DNA of 64,000 bases. Source: Microbacterium radiodurans. GTDB lineage: Bacteria > Actinomycetota > Actinomycetes > Actinomycetales > Microbacteriaceae. The stretch spans positions 992,001-1,056,000 of the forward strand of contig NZ_VYRZ01000001.1 in NCBI RefSeq assembly GCF_008710705.1, given 5' to 3'. The notes beneath the pieces were generated by a model. That model was not told the DNA's origin. It searched no databases and saw only the letters and a list, made by a program, of their open reading frames with translations. The position numbers were made by a program, and so were the translations under genes. Below are positions 15,991-24,520 of this stretch, in pieces; the stretch's first letter is position 1; every line of letters begins with the position of its first letter.

Positions 15991-17235
15991 GTGACCGAAC
16001 GCACCTGGGCCGGGACCCACACCTTCGCCGCGGCCGAGGTGCTGCGACCGACGACGATCGACGAGGCGAGGCGGTTGGTTTCCCGGCATCGCCGCATCCG
16101 TTCCGTCGGCACCCGGCACTCCTTCAACGACCTGGCCGACACGGCCGGAGCGCTGCTGGATCTCACCGGGGTCGATCCCGACATCGTCGTCGACGAGAGC
16201 GGTCGCACGGTGACGGTGGGCGCCGGCACCCGCTACGCCGTCGTCGCGCGCCACCTCGCCGATCGTGGCTGGGCGCTCCACAACATGGGCTCGCTGCCCC
16301 ACATCTCCGTCGGCGGAGCCACGGCGACGTCGACCCACGGATCGGGCGACCGCAACGGCTCGCTCGCGACGGCGGTCCGCGCGCTGGAGTTCATCGCGCC
16401 GGACGGCTCGCTGCGCCGCGTCGCCGCCGGCGACCCGGACTTCGCCGGCAGCGTCGTCCACCTGGGCGCGCTCGGCCCGGTGACGCGGGTGACCCTGGCG
16501 ATCGAACCGACCTATCGCGTGCGGCAGGACACCTACGTCGGGCTGACCTGGGACGACCTCCTCGGCCGGTTCGAGGAGGTCACGGCGGCCGGCTACAGCG
16601 TCAGCGTCTTCACCCGCTGGAACACCGACGACGTGGGCGAGCTCTGGGTCAAGGAGCGGCTCGGACCCGATTCGCCGTCCGAGATGCCGGAGCGGGTGCT
16701 CAGCGCCCGGCGTGTGCGGACGAAGGCGGACTCGCCGGCGGCCGACGGCGTCGACAACACCACCGAGCAGGGCGGCGTCCCCGGCGACTGGTGCGATCGG
16801 CTGCCGCACTTCCGCATCGACGCGACGCCGTCCAACGGCGACGAGATCCAGACCGAGTACTGGGTGGCACGTGCGTCGGCCGTCGAGGCGGTCGCGGCGG
16901 TGCGGACGATCGCGGAGCGCGTCGAGCCGGCCCTCCTCGTCTCCGAGCTGCGCACCGTGGCGGCGGACGAGCTGTGGCTCTCACCGGGCTGCGGACGCGA
17001 CAGCGTCTGCATCCATTTCACCTGGAAGAACGAACCGGATGCCGTCGCCGCCGCGATCCGGGCGGTCGAAGAGGCGATCGCCCCCTTCGACCCCCGGCCG
17101 CACTGGGGCAAGGTCTTCTCTATGCCGATCGGACGGTCGCTGCCGCGCCTCGACGACGTCCGCGGACTTGTCGCCCGCACCGACCCGGACGGGAAGTTCA
17201 CCGGTCCGTACCTGGAGCGCGTGCTCGGCATCTGA
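15991..17235 (+). CDS. Alditol/xylitol oxidase-like FAD-dependent oxidoreductase
   Basis: A 414-aa flavoprotein with a VAO/PCMH-type FAD domain and a D-arabinono-lactone-oxidase-type C-terminal domain. Seen: GTRHSFND, where H43 is the expected covalent FAD attachment site as in Streptomyces AldO; VGAGTRYAVV; NMGSLPHISVGGATATSTHGSG; and the C-terminal HFTW and PHWGK motifs. It likely oxidises sugar alcohols with O2, producing H2O2; substrate inferred from the family. GTG 15991 lies 7 nt after TAACGT (15978-15983), so the mRNA is probably leaderless. Confidence 0.8.
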   Translation: MTERTWAGTHTFAAAEVLRPTTIDEARRLVSRHRRIRSVGTRHSFNDLADTAGALLDLTGVDPDIVVDESGRTVTVGAGTRYAVVARHLADRGWALHNMGSLPHISVGGATATSTHGSGDRNGSLATAVRALEFIAPDGSLRRVAAGDPDFAGSVVHLGALGPVTRVTLAIEPTYRVRQDTYVGLTWDDLLGRFEEVTAAGYSVSVFTRWNTDDVGELWVKERLGPDSPSEMPERVLSARRVRTKADSPAADGVDNTTEQGGVPGDWCDRLPHFRIDATPSNGDEIQTEYWVARASAVEAVAAVRTIAERVEPALLVSELRTVAADELWLSPGCGRDSVCIHFTWKNEPDAVAAAIRAVEEAIAPFDPRPHWGKVFSMPIGRSLPRLDDVRGLVARTDPDGKFTGPYLERVLGI

Positions 17236-17277
17236 GGTGCGCGCACGCGGGGCGCGGGCGGGGCCCGGGCGCCGCGA

Positions 17278-18351
17278 TCAGGTGAACGGGCGCGAGGCGT
17301 CGATGATGCGGCCGAGGTCGACGGCGGTCCGCGTCCACGGTGAGATGCGGTCGTCGGTGCGCGCCGGGACCGCGGCGACCACGCGCTCGAGCGCCCTCTC
17401 GGCCTCGTCGATCGTGTCGGCGGCGGCCGGGTCGTCGACGGGCCGCGAGACCGCGCGCCCGGTGGCCCGGATCGCCTCGGCCAGGAGCCGCCGCTGCTCG
17501 CCGGCATCGGCGCTCAACGGCAGCCCCTCGATGCCCGAGGTGAGTTCCAGGGTCTGCCGGACGATCGTCTCGAGAGCGCGCATGCGTCGATCGTTCTCGT
17601 TCTCGACACCGATCCGTCGGCGCCCGAGCGGGTGGGCCTTACGGCTGCGCGCCGCCTCGCGGACGTCGGCGGAGACCGCGTCAAGGATCTCGCTCAGGTG
17701 TCCCTGCCCGGCGGTGTCGGGAGTGCTCGCGGTGCTGACGGCATGCGCGAGCATGTCGAGCCGGTCGGCGACCGCGTCGCGCAGCTGCGTGAGGCGCGCC
17801 GACGCCTTGCGGAGGTAGAGGGGCGGAACGATGAGCAGGTTCACGACGACGCCCACCAGGACGCCGAACGCCATCGTCGCCAGGTACGAGACGGAGAATC
17901 CCTCGGCGTCGCCGGCCCCGAGCAGCAGGACGAAGAGCGCGGCGATCGCGATCCAGTCGCGTCCCGGTCCCAGGGCGCGGATGCCGCCGAGTGCCACGCC
18001 CACGGCGACCACGATCGCGACGCCGACGATCCGCGGGCTCGGGCCCGAGACGATCCACAGGCCGCCGAGACCGATCGCGATGCCGATCGCCAGGCCGGCG
18101 ACCGCCTGCAGTCCCGCCCGGGCGGAATCGGCGATCGTCGGATACATGCTCACGAGCACGCCGAGCGGCGCGTAGTACGAGTACTCGTCGTGCGCGAACG
18201 GCACGAGGGGTGCGAGGTACCAGGCGATCGCCGCAGCGATCGCGGTCTTCGCCGCCAGCAGCAGGCGCGACGTCGCGAACGCCTGGCCGCCGGCCGTCCG
18301 TGCGGCGGTGGCGAGAGCGTTGGCGGTGCGAGTGCGGTGTGCCGAGACCAT
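17278..18351 (-). CDS. FUSC family (aromatic-acid exporter-like) membrane protein
   Basis: A 357-aa protein with a half-size FUSC layout: six hydrophobic helices between residues 25 and 170, starting with SRLLLAAKTAIAAAIAWYLAP and including YYAPLGVLVSM, then a long cytosolic helical C-terminal domain (residues about 175-355) with a coiled-coil look. It resembles the ArAE family of bacterial exporters; substrate unknown. It is distinct in size and layout from the FUSC gene at 5.3 kb. It is divergent from sdaA and converges with the alditol oxidase gene across a 42-nt GC-rich gap. Confidence 0.7.
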   Translation of the reverse strand: MVSAHRTRTANALATAARTAGGQAFATSRLLLAAKTAIAAAIAWYLAPLVPFAHDEYSYYAPLGVLVSMYPTIADSARAGLQAVAGLAIGIAIGLGGLWIVSGPSPRIVGVAIVVAVGVALGGIRALGPGRDWIAIAALFVLLLGAGDAEGFSVSYLATMAFGVLVGVVVNLLIVPPLYLRKASARLTQLRDAVADRLDMLAHAVSTASTPDTAGQGHLSEILDAVSADVREAARSRKAHPLGRRRIGVENENDRRMRALETIVRQTLELTSGIEGLPLSADAGEQRRLLAEAIRATGRAVSRPVDDPAAADTIDEAERALERVVAAVPARTDDRISPWTRTAVDLGRIIDASRPFT

Positions 18352-18456
18352 CGGGGGAACCCTATGAGCGCGGCGACACGGTCCCCAGCGGCTTGACGGG
18401 CCGGTGCGCCTGTCGTAGGCCGGGCGGGTATCGAGACGCGGGGGTAGCCTGGCCGG

Positions 18457-19848
18457 GTGAGCGCTTACGTCTCGGCGTTCGAGTTGTTCTCCATCGGAGT
18501 AGGACCCTCGAGCTCCCACACCGTCGGTCCGATGCGGGCCGCGGCATCCTTCGTCGAGCGTCTGAGCGCCGCGGCGGCGCTGGACCGGGTCGCCGGGGTC
18601 GGCTGCGTGCTCTATGGGTCGCTCGGAGCCACGGGCATCGGCCACGGCACCCCGGACGCGGTCGTCGCGGGCTTGCGGGGCCACGCGCCCGAGACCGTCG
18701 ATCCCGCCGAGGTGCGGGGTGCCTGGACGCACGGGATCGAGGATGGACCGCTCCTGCTCGGCGGCCGCCATCCCGTTCGGTTCCGCCGAGAGGACATCGC
18801 GCTCGAGCCGCGCACGCGGCTGCCCGGGCATCCCAATGCGCTGACGTTCACGGCGACGGATGCCGCCGGCGCCGTCCTCGCGTCCGAGACCTACTACTCC
18901 GTCGGCGGCGGCTTCATCCGCCGGGACGGCGACGACGCGGACGCCGGCGGCGGGTACGCGTGGCCCTATCGCTACGGCAGCGCCGCGGAGCTGCTCGACC
19001 TGTGCGCGCGAGAGGAGCTCTCGATCGCCGGTCTCGCTCGGCGGAACGAGGAGGCGCTTCGGCCCGAGGCCGACGTCGGGGCCGGGCTCGACGCCATCTG
19101 GGACGCGATGAGCGCGTGCGTCGACGCGGGGCTGCATGCCGAGGGCACCCTCCCCGGAATGCTGCGGGTGCGCCGACGAGCCGGCGCGATGCGCGCTCAG
19201 CTCGATGCGGCGGAGGCCGCCGGTGGGCGCGAGCTCCCGGGGGAGTGGCTCGGCGCCTTCGCCCTCGCCGTCAACGAGGAGAACGCGTCCGGGGGACGGG
19301 TCGTCACGGCGCCCACGAACGGGGCCGCCGGCATCCTGCCGGCCGTCGCCATGTACTGGTGGCGCTTCGCCGCCGACTCGCTCCTGGCCGCCGAGGATCT
19401 CGAGCGACGCCGCGGCATCCGGCGGTTTCTGCTGACGGCGACCGCGCTCGGTTCGCTCTTCCGCGCGAACGCGTCGATCTCGGGGGCCGAGGGTGGCTGT
19501 CAAGCCGAGGTCGGCTCGGCGTGCGCGATGGCCGCCGGAGGGCTCACCGCCGTCATGGGCGGCTCGAACGCCCAGATCGAGAACGCCGCCGAGATCGCCA
19601 TGGAGCATCACCTCGGGCTCACCTGCGACCCCGTGGGCGGACTCGTGCAGATCCCGTGCATCGAGCGCAACGCGATCGCCGCCTCGACGGCCGTCACGGC
19701 CGCTCGGCTGGCGCTGCGCGGCGACGGGCGGCACTACGTCTCCCTCGACGCCGTGGTCGAGACGATGCGGCAGACGGGCATGGACATGTCGCACACGTAC
19801 AAGGAGACGAGCGAGGGCGGACTCGCCGTCAACGTCGTCGAGTGCTGA
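18457..19848 (+). CDS. sdaA: L-serine ammonia-lyase (iron-sulfur type)
   Basis: A 463-aa single-chain L-serine dehydratase converting serine to pyruvate and ammonia. Seen: the N-terminal beta-domain motif [18 protein letters not shown] (residues about 12-29), and in the alpha domain [42 protein letters not shown] and [18 protein letters not shown], which hold the 4Fe-4S cysteines. Length and domain order are normal. GTG 18457 is fixed by TAGCCT (18445-18450) 6 nt upstream (leaderless). It stands alone, divergent from the FUSC gene. Confidence 0.95.
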   Translation: MSAYVSAFELFSIGVGPSSSHTVGPMRAAASFVERLSAAAALDRVAGVGCVLYGSLGATGIGHGTPDAVVAGLRGHAPETVDPAEVRGAWTHGIEDGPLLLGGRHPVRFRREDIALEPRTRLPGHPNALTFTATDAAGAVLASETYYSVGGGFIRRDGDDADAGGGYAWPYRYGSAAELLDLCAREELSIAGLARRNEEALRPEADVGAGLDAIWDAMSACVDAGLHAEGTLPGMLRVRRRAGAMRAQLDAAEAAGGRELPGEWLGAFALAVNEENASGGRVVTAPTNGAAGILPAVAMYWWRFAADSLLAAEDLERRRGIRRFLLTATALGSLFRANASISGAEGGCQAEVGSACAMAAGGLTAVMGGSNAQIENAAEIAMEHHLGLTCDPVGGLVQIPCIERNAIAASTAVTAARLALRGDGRHYVSLDAVVETMRQTGMDMSHTYKETSEGGLAVNVVEC

Positions 19849-19868
19849 CGTTCGCCCTGCGCGAACCG

Positions 19869-19895
19869 TTAGCACTCGATGGGGTCGAGTGCTAA
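19869..19895. promoter_or_regulatory. CIRCE element (HrcA operator) before hsp20
   Basis: Perfect arms TTAGCACTC (19869-19877) and GAGTGCTAA (19887-19895) with a 9-nt spacer, exactly the CIRCE consensus. The right arm overlaps a TAATCT -10 box (19893-19898). HrcA would hold hsp20 silent until heat or misfolding stress. Confidence 0.95.
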
Positions 19896-19905
19896 TCTGA
19901 TTGCA

Positions 19906-19926
19906 GTTGAGCCAGAACGACTCAAC
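19906..19926. promoter_or_regulatory. HAIR-like element (HspR operator) before hsp20
   Basis: GTTGAGC-N7-ACTCAAC, close to the HspR consensus CTTGAGT-N7-ACTCAAG. It starts about 10 nt after the CIRCE right arm, at the predicted transcription start. Together the two sites suggest dual HrcA/HspR repression. Confidence 0.75.
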
Positions 19927-19963
19927 TTTCAGATCTCAACACAATAGTCCGAAGGAGAGAATG

Positions 19964-20389
19964 ATGGCTTCCCACGACCCGTTCCGCGACCTCGACCGTC
20001 TCGCCTCGAGCCTGCTCGACACCCGCCGCGGCCCGCGCCGGATGCCGATGGACCTCTACCGAGACGGCGACCACTACGTCATGACCGCCGACCTGCCCGG
20101 CATCGACCCCGGTTCGGTCGACATCGACGTCGACGGTCAGCTCCTGACGATCCGTGCCGAGCGCACGCTCGCCAGCGGCGACGGCGTGAAGTGGATCACC
20201 CGCGAGCGCGAGGCCGCCAGCTTCCTGCGCCAGCTGAACCTCGGTCAGGGAGTGGACACCGAGGGCATCGCGGCGACCTACAGCAACGGCGTCCTGACCG
20301 TCACGATCCCGGTGAGCGAGAAGGCGAAGCCGCGGAAGGTCCAGGTCACGTCCGATCAGGCCGCCCCGGTCGTCCCGATCGAGAACTGA
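19964..20389 (+). CDS. Hsp20/alpha-crystallin small heat-shock protein
   Basis: A 141-aa chaperone. Seen: N-terminal DPFRDLDRLASSLL, then the alpha-crystallin domain beginning at MDLYRDGDHYVMTADLPGIDPGSVDIDV, GVLTVTIPV near 116, and a short tail with an IxI/V-like VVPIEN. It binds unfolding proteins in the cytoplasm. Two adjacent ATGs exist; the second (19964) has the better spacing to AGGAG (19953-19957). Upstream are CIRCE and HAIR sites; downstream is a strong bidirectional terminator. Confidence 0.93.
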   Translation: MASHDPFRDLDRLASSLLDTRRGPRRMPMDLYRDGDHYVMTADLPGIDPGSVDIDVDGQLLTIRAERTLASGDGVKWITREREAASFLRQLNLGQGVDTEGIAATYSNGVLTVTIPVSEKAKPRKVQVTSDQAAPVVPIEN

Positions 20390-20400
20390 CGCGACTCGCG

Positions 20401-20437
20401 AAGCTCCGTCGCCCGCTCAGCGCGGGCGGCGGAGCTT
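20401..20437. terminator. Bidirectional terminator between hsp20 and marR
   Basis: AAGCTCCG-TCGCCCGC-TCAG-CGCGGGCGGCGGAGCTT forms a long near-perfect hairpin serving both convergent genes. The loop contains the stop codon of the MarR gene. Confidence 0.85.
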
Positions 20438-20848
20438 CGTCGTGAGGTGCTCGAGCTGCGCGAGCTCGTCGTCGGAGAGCACCGCCATCCGCTCGGCGAT
20501 CGACCGGCCGTGCGCCGAGGCGAGGCGGCGGAAGACCGACAGGCCCTGCGGCGTGGCGGTCACCATCGACCCGCGCCCGTCCTCAGGGTCGCCGCACTTG
20601 GTGACGAGGCCCCGGCCGACCATCCGGTCGACCAGGCGCGAGACGCTCGGCTGGCTGATGAGCATGTTGGCGGTGATGTCGCGTAACCGCGCCTTGTTCG
20701 TCTCGCAGCGCGTCACCGTCAGGAGCACGTCGTACTCGGCCTGGCTGAGCTCGTCGCCCTCGAAGTCGCTGCTGATGTCGTCGAAGACCTCGTACTGCGC
20801 TCGGAAAAGGCTCTCCCAAGCGGCCACAGCGCGGCGACGATCCGTCAT
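20417..20848 (-). CDS. MarR family transcriptional regulator
   Basis: A 143-aa winged-helix protein. Seen: LSQAEYDVLLTVTRCETNKARLRDIT followed by the recognition helix MLISQPSVSRLVDRMVGRGLVTK and the wing DPEDGRGSMVTATPQG (residues about 35-105). Family members repress efflux or stress genes and respond to small ligands. The ATG at 20848 lies 7 nt after TAAAGT on the minus strand (leaderless). It is divergent from the DUF2207 gene with only 35 nt between the starts, so it may regulate that gene; this is inference. Confidence 0.85.
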   Translation of the reverse strand: MTDRRRAVAAWESLFRAQYEVFDDISSDFEGDELSQAEYDVLLTVTRCETNKARLRDITANMLISQPSVSRLVDRMVGRGLVTKCGDPEDGRGSMVTATPQGLSVFRRLASAHGRSIAERMAVLSDDELAQLEHLTTKLRRPR

Positions 20849-20883
20849 GGCGACAACTTTAGTGCCCGCCTAGGCTGGTCGGC

Positions 20884-22686
20884 ATGGTGCGGCGCGGGCG
20901 GGCGGGGGTCGCGTTCGTCGCGACGGTGATGATCGGTCTCGTCCTCGCGGCGTGCGGGTCGAACGGCTCTCGAGACGAGGACGAAGCCGTCGATCTCGAC
21001 GACTTCGCCTTCACGTCGCTCGACGTCGACTACACCCTCACCCGCGCCGAGGACGGGACGAGTCGGATGCGGGTCGTCGAGGAGTTCGTGGCCGAGTTCC
21101 CGGGCGCCGACCAGAACCGCGGCATGCGCCGGCTCGTTCCCGACAGCTATAACAACCAGCCCACGCGGCCGACGCTCGTCTCGGTGACCGACGAGAACGG
21201 CGAGCCGCGACCGGCCGAAACCGACACCGGCGACGGCACCTACGGCATCCTCAGCCGCGGAGAGGACTACCTGCACGGCCGCCAGACGTTCGTGTTCACC
21301 TACGACCTCGAGAACGTCGCGTGGGACTTCGACGACACGGGACTTGAGGTGAACTGGGACGTCAACGGCACGGACTGGGCGCAGTCGTTCGGCTCGGTGA
21401 CGGCGCGCCTGCACCTGGACGACGAGCTCGCCGCCGCGGCGACCGGCGACCGCTACTGTTACGCGGGCCCGGACGGCGCGACGGACTCGTGCGACGACAT
21501 CGTCGCTCAGGACGGTGGGCGGACGATCGTCGCGACCGCGACCGACCTCGGTCCGCACGAGACGCTCACGCTGGCGGTCGGGTTCGACGACGGCACGTTC
21601 GCGCTCTTCGACGACGGGTACTTCGCGTCACCGTTCGGCTGGCTGCAAGCGGGGTCGGCGCTCGTCCTCGTCGGCGTCACGGTGTGGGCCGTCATGGTTC
21701 GCCGCCGGCGTCTGCGCTCGGAGCCGGGCCGACCCGTCATCGTGGCCGAGTTCTCGCCTCCGGCGGGCATCGACGCGCTCGAATCGGCCGTGCTCCTCGG
21801 CAGGACGTCCGCCGCGATCCCCGCCGAGGTGCTCGAGCAGGCGGTCGTCGGATCCATCCGCATCGTCGAGGGGTCGAAGCCTCGCTGGGGAGCGGCGAAG
21901 CTGCGCGCCGAGCTCGTCGACCCCGCCCTCGCCGACGGCGACGGACGGATGCTGCTCGACGGACTCTTCCCCGGCGGCGAACCCGGTGCCGTCTACGAGT
22001 TCGGGTCCTCCGACACGAGGCTCTCGACCGCGGCGCAGAAGATCCTGAAGTCCGCTGGGAAGGATCTTCGCGATCGCGGGATGTATCGCGTCGTGGCGCC
22101 CGGCACCCGGGCTCTCCCGGCGACGGCCTGGGTTCTCGCCGCGGCGGCCGTCGTCGTCTTCGGGGTGCTCGCGCTCAGCGCTTCGGTCGCCCCGGTGGTG
22201 CCGGCGGTGCTCATCGGGGTCGCCTGCGCCTCGTTCTTCGTCGTGCTGTTCGCGCTCGCGGTCGTGCCGCTCTCGGCACGGGGGGCAGAGGTGCGCGACC
22301 ATCTCGCCGGGCTCAAGACGTTCATCGCCTGGGCGGAGGAGGACCGCATCCGGATGCTGCAATCGCCCGAGGGTGCGGAGCGGGTGCGCGTCGACACCGG
22401 TGACCCGCGAGACATGTTGCGCCTCTACGAGCGGCTGCTGCCCTACGCCGTCGTCTTCGGGCAGGAGAAGGAGTGGGCGAAGCATCTGACGGTGCTCTAT
22501 GCCGCCGTCGGCGTCGCGGCGCCGGTCTGGTACGCCGGATCGAGCGGCTTCGATGCGTCGTCCTTCGCGGCCGGCATCGGGTCGCTGTCGGCCACGGCCT
22601 CGGCGTCGTCGTCGACGTCGGGCGGTTCGGGCGGCGGCGGCTCGGCCGGAGGCGGAGGCGGGGGAGGCGGCGGCGGCGGGGCCTGA
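20884..22686 (+). CDS. DUF2207 membrane protein with lipoprotein-like N-terminus
   Basis: A 600-aa envelope protein. An N-terminal signal with lipobox-like VLAACGS (C at about residue 22) leads to an extracellular beta-rich DUF2207 domain (LDVDYTLTRAEDGTSRMRVVEEF, later QTFVFTYDLENV), then a transmembrane helix near residue 255, a cytosolic part, and two further helices near 415-460. The C-terminus is a Gly/Ser-rich tail ending in a run of about eleven glycines, as in related TPM/DUF2207 proteins. Function unknown. ATG 20884 lies 7 nt after TAGGCT (20871-20876), so it is leaderless. Confidence 0.8.
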   Translation: MVRRGRAGVAFVATVMIGLVLAACGSNGSRDEDEAVDLDDFAFTSLDVDYTLTRAEDGTSRMRVVEEFVAEFPGADQNRGMRRLVPDSYNNQPTRPTLVSVTDENGEPRPAETDTGDGTYGILSRGEDYLHGRQTFVFTYDLENVAWDFDDTGLEVNWDVNGTDWAQSFGSVTARLHLDDELAAAATGDRYCYAGPDGATDSCDDIVAQDGGRTIVATATDLGPHETLTLAVGFDDGTFALFDDGYFASPFGWLQAGSALVLVGVTVWAVMVRRRRLRSEPGRPVIVAEFSPPAGIDALESAVLLGRTSAAIPAEVLEQAVVGSIRIVEGSKPRWGAAKLRAELVDPALADGDGRMLLDGLFPGGEPGAVYEFGSSDTRLSTAAQKILKSAGKDLRDRGMYRVVAPGTRALPATAWVLAAAAVVVFGVLALSASVAPVVPAVLIGVACASFFVVLFALAVVPLSARGAEVRDHLAGLKTFIAWAEEDRIRMLQSPEGAERVRVDTGDPRDMLRLYERLLPYAVVFGQEKEWAKHLTVLYAAVGVAAPVWYAGSSGFDASSFAAGIGSLSATASASSSTSGGSGGGGSAGGGGGGGGGGGA

Positions 22687-22714
22687 CAGCCTGGCGGGAT
22701 TCCCCTCAGACGCA

Positions 22715-22821
22715 GTTGAGGGTCCGACCGAAGAGGCATTCGGTCGGACCCTCGTCCCTTTGCACCAAGAGTGTCCTGCAATCACATGTCGGCAGCTGCC
22801 ACAGCAAAACAGCTGCCGTGC
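22715..22821 (-). ncRNA. Putative small RNA or RNA leader, copy A
   Basis: Read on the minus strand: a predicted start near 22821, 7 nt after a -10 box; an immediate 8-bp hairpin (GGCAGCTG/CAGCTGCC, 22791-22817); a box CTCTTGGTGCAAAGGG (22771-22756); then a perfect 15-bp stem (22718-22753, 6-nt loop). Copy B at 44.4 kb has the same parts in the same order and strand. No minus-strand gene follows, so a free RNA antisense to the DUF2207 3' flank is most likely. The last stem may also terminate DUF2207 on the plus strand. No known RNA family is recognised. Confidence 0.5.
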
Positions 22822-22827
22822 GAGCAC

Positions 22828-22855
22828 TCTATAACGGCCAGATAACGGCGGGCAA
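22828..22855 (-). promoter_or_regulatory. Promoter of putative RNA A with direct repeats
   Basis: On the minus strand TTGCCC (22855-22850), 16 nt, then TATAGA (22833-22828). On the plus strand the spacer and -10 read as two ATAACGG repeats 11 bp apart (22831 and 22842). The layout matches the promoter at 44459-44486 base for base across most of the spacer. Tandem 11-bp repeats suit an OmpR-type regulator, by inference. Confidence 0.55.
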
Positions 22856-23032
22856 GAGGTCTCGTTATCTTTTCGTAATGAGATCCCGATGCGCCCCAGA
22901 GCCGGCGCAACGCCCGCGCGGCCGGTCCGCCGAGTTCATCGGCGTCGATGTCTCGTCGCTCGGTCGGCTCGCGACACGCTCCGCCGCTGAGATCCGCCCG
23001 CGCACCGGGGGATGCCGCGCACAATGGATGCC

Positions 23033-23365
23033 GTGAGCACCACTCCCCGTGACGCCGCGAGCGGCGCGTTCGTCGTGACCCTCGTCGTGAACCTGCCGAT
23101 CGCCAAGCCCGACGCGCTCGACGTGATCGCGTTCGTCTCCGACGGCGAGATCGACGGGGCGGGGACGGCCCACCCGCGCGTCGGGCTCGGCGCCGGCGTC
23201 TGGGCCGAGGTGCAGATCCCGAAGTTCGCCGATCCGCCGCCCCTCGCCGTCGACGTCTGCTCGGACGTCTCGCTCGCCGTCGCACGCGAGCACGCCGACC
23301 GGCTGAGCGCCGCGCTCGTGCGCGTCGGCTGGGTCGTGCGCCCCGCCCGTCGCGACGAGGCCTGA
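23033..23365 (+). CDS. Small conserved-looking protein of unknown function
   Basis: A 110-aa, probably cytoplasmic protein. A beta-rich start (FVVTLVVNLPIAKPDALDVIAFVSDGEID) is followed by a glycine-rich loop and a C-terminal helix (VSLAVAREHADRLSAALVRVGW). No signal peptide, membrane helix or catalytic motif is visible and no family is recognised. Starts at 23012 (ATG), 23024 (ATG) and 23033 (GTG) are in frame; GTG 23033 is preferred because CACAAT (23020-23025) ends 7 nt before it, the leaderless pattern of this genome. The 346-nt gap before it holds putative RNA A. Confidence 0.55.
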   Translation: MSTTPRDAASGAFVVTLVVNLPIAKPDALDVIAFVSDGEIDGAGTAHPRVGLGAGVWAEVQIPKFADPPPLAVDVCSDVSLAVAREHADRLSAALVRVGWVVRPARRDEA

Positions 23366-23393
23366 CCGCCTCGCGGGCTCGAGAGGGGCCGGG

Positions 23394-24458
23394 TCAGGCG
23401 GCGACGGCGAACAGGCCGGCGATTCCGACGGCGTAGAGCATCAGCACCACGAGCGAGTCGACCCCGATGCCGAGAACCCGACGCGCCGGCCGGAAGAGCA
23501 GACCGACGACGTAGACCAGGGTGAGCAGCGCCGCGAGCGCGGTGAGGTAGATGTCGGTGCCGTTCGCGCGGGGGAGCACCGACTGCCCCGAGATGACGGT
23601 CGCGACGAGGAAGAGCACCGGCAGGAACGCGTTGCCGCCGAAGATGTCGCTCATCGCCAGGTTGTCGTCGCCCTGCCGGATCGCCTGCAGGCCCGTCGAG
23701 ATCTCCGGCAGGGCCGTGGCGAGTGCGAGGATCGTCGCGCCGAAGAGCACGCCCGACAAGCCCATCTCCGCCGCGATCGCATCGCCGGCGCGCTCGAGCA
23801 CGACGCCGGCGCCGAGCGTCGCGAGCGCCGACACCGAGAAGATCGTCACGACCAGGCCGGTCGACATGCGCCGATGCGGATGCTGCGGCTCGGCTCGCCG
23901 GTGTCCCGAGCGGTGCGGGCTGCCATCGGGCGACGCGCCGCCGCTGTGCCAGGGGAGGTGCCGGCCGGCGCGCTGCACGAGCAGCAGGCCGCCGATCCAC
24001 AGGGCGGTGATGAGCACGACATCGGGCGTGAGGCGTGCGATGACGAGATCCTGCGGCAGCTGGCTGCCCGCGACCACCACGGCGAGCACGGCGACCACGA
24101 CGAGCGCCTCGAGGACGAGGACGAGCGAGGCGGCGCGGTAGGTGAGCGGTCGCGCCCCGCGTCCGCGCCGACCGAACGCGTCGAGGATCACGAGCACGAC
24201 GGTCTGCAGGGCGATGCCGCCGAGGATGTTCCCGACCGCGACATCGAGATTGCCCGACGCCGCCGCGCTGACCGTGATCGCGATCTCGGGAAGGTTCGTG
24301 GCGATCGCCAGGATGATGAGCCCGCCGAACGCACTGCCGATGCGCCACCGCGTGTCGAGCACGTCGGTCGTCTTCGACAGCTGGATGCCGGCGGTCCACA
24401 CGACCGCGGCGGCCGCGGCGAAGACAAGCACGAGCAGCCAGAACGGGAGCGACGACAT
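23394..24458 (-). CDS. Sodium/calcium exchanger (CaCA) family transporter
   Basis: A 354-aa integral membrane protein with about ten helices. The two CaCA alpha-repeats are clear: IILAIATNLPEIAITVSAA followed by SGNLDVAVGNILGG (residues about 45-85), and ATILALATALPEISTGLQAI followed by SDIFGGNAFLPVLF (about 235-275). The central cytosolic loop is rich in His and Arg (residues about 165-190), which might bind metal. It likely exchanges Ca2+ or another cation for Na+ or H+. ATG 24458 is taken because TGCACT lies 6 nt upstream on the minus strand. Confidence 0.82.
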   Translation of the reverse strand: MSSLPFWLLVLVFAAAAAVVWTAGIQLSKTTDVLDTRWRIGSAFGGLIILAIATNLPEIAITVSAAASGNLDVAVGNILGGIALQTVVLVILDAFGRRGRGARPLTYRAASLVLVLEALVVVAVLAVVVAGSQLPQDLVIARLTPDVVLITALWIGGLLLVQRAGRHLPWHSGGASPDGSPHRSGHRRAEPQHPHRRMSTGLVVTIFSVSALATLGAGVVLERAGDAIAAEMGLSGVLFGATILALATALPEISTGLQAIRQGDDNLAMSDIFGGNAFLPVLFLVATVISGQSVLPRANGTDIYLTALAALLTLVYVVGLLFRPARRVLGIGVDSLVVLMLYAVGIAGLFAVAA

Positions 24459-24520
24459 CGCCCCAGTGCACACCCGCCGCTCGCCTTCCGAGAAGGGCTT
24501 GCGGTCTGTCGCTCAGGGGG

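Noticed and set aside
17278..19875. 865-codon minus-strand frame covering the sdaA region
   Set aside because: Only its last 357 codons (the FUSC protein from 18351) look like protein. The upstream part is antisense to sdaA and has no motif.
22756..22771. CCCTTTGCACCA resembling a tRNA or tmRNA 3' end
   Set aside because: No T-arm (GTTCGA) or acceptor partner precedes it, and the same motif at 44405 also lacks one. The minus-strand reading as an RNA with its own promoter explains it better.
22684..22827. N-terminal part of a minus-strand frame starting MLARQLFCCGSC
   Set aside because: It begins in RNA A and has Cys codons, so a leader peptide was considered. It lacks a nearby stop, runs on as antisense to DUF2207, and copy B has no matching frame.
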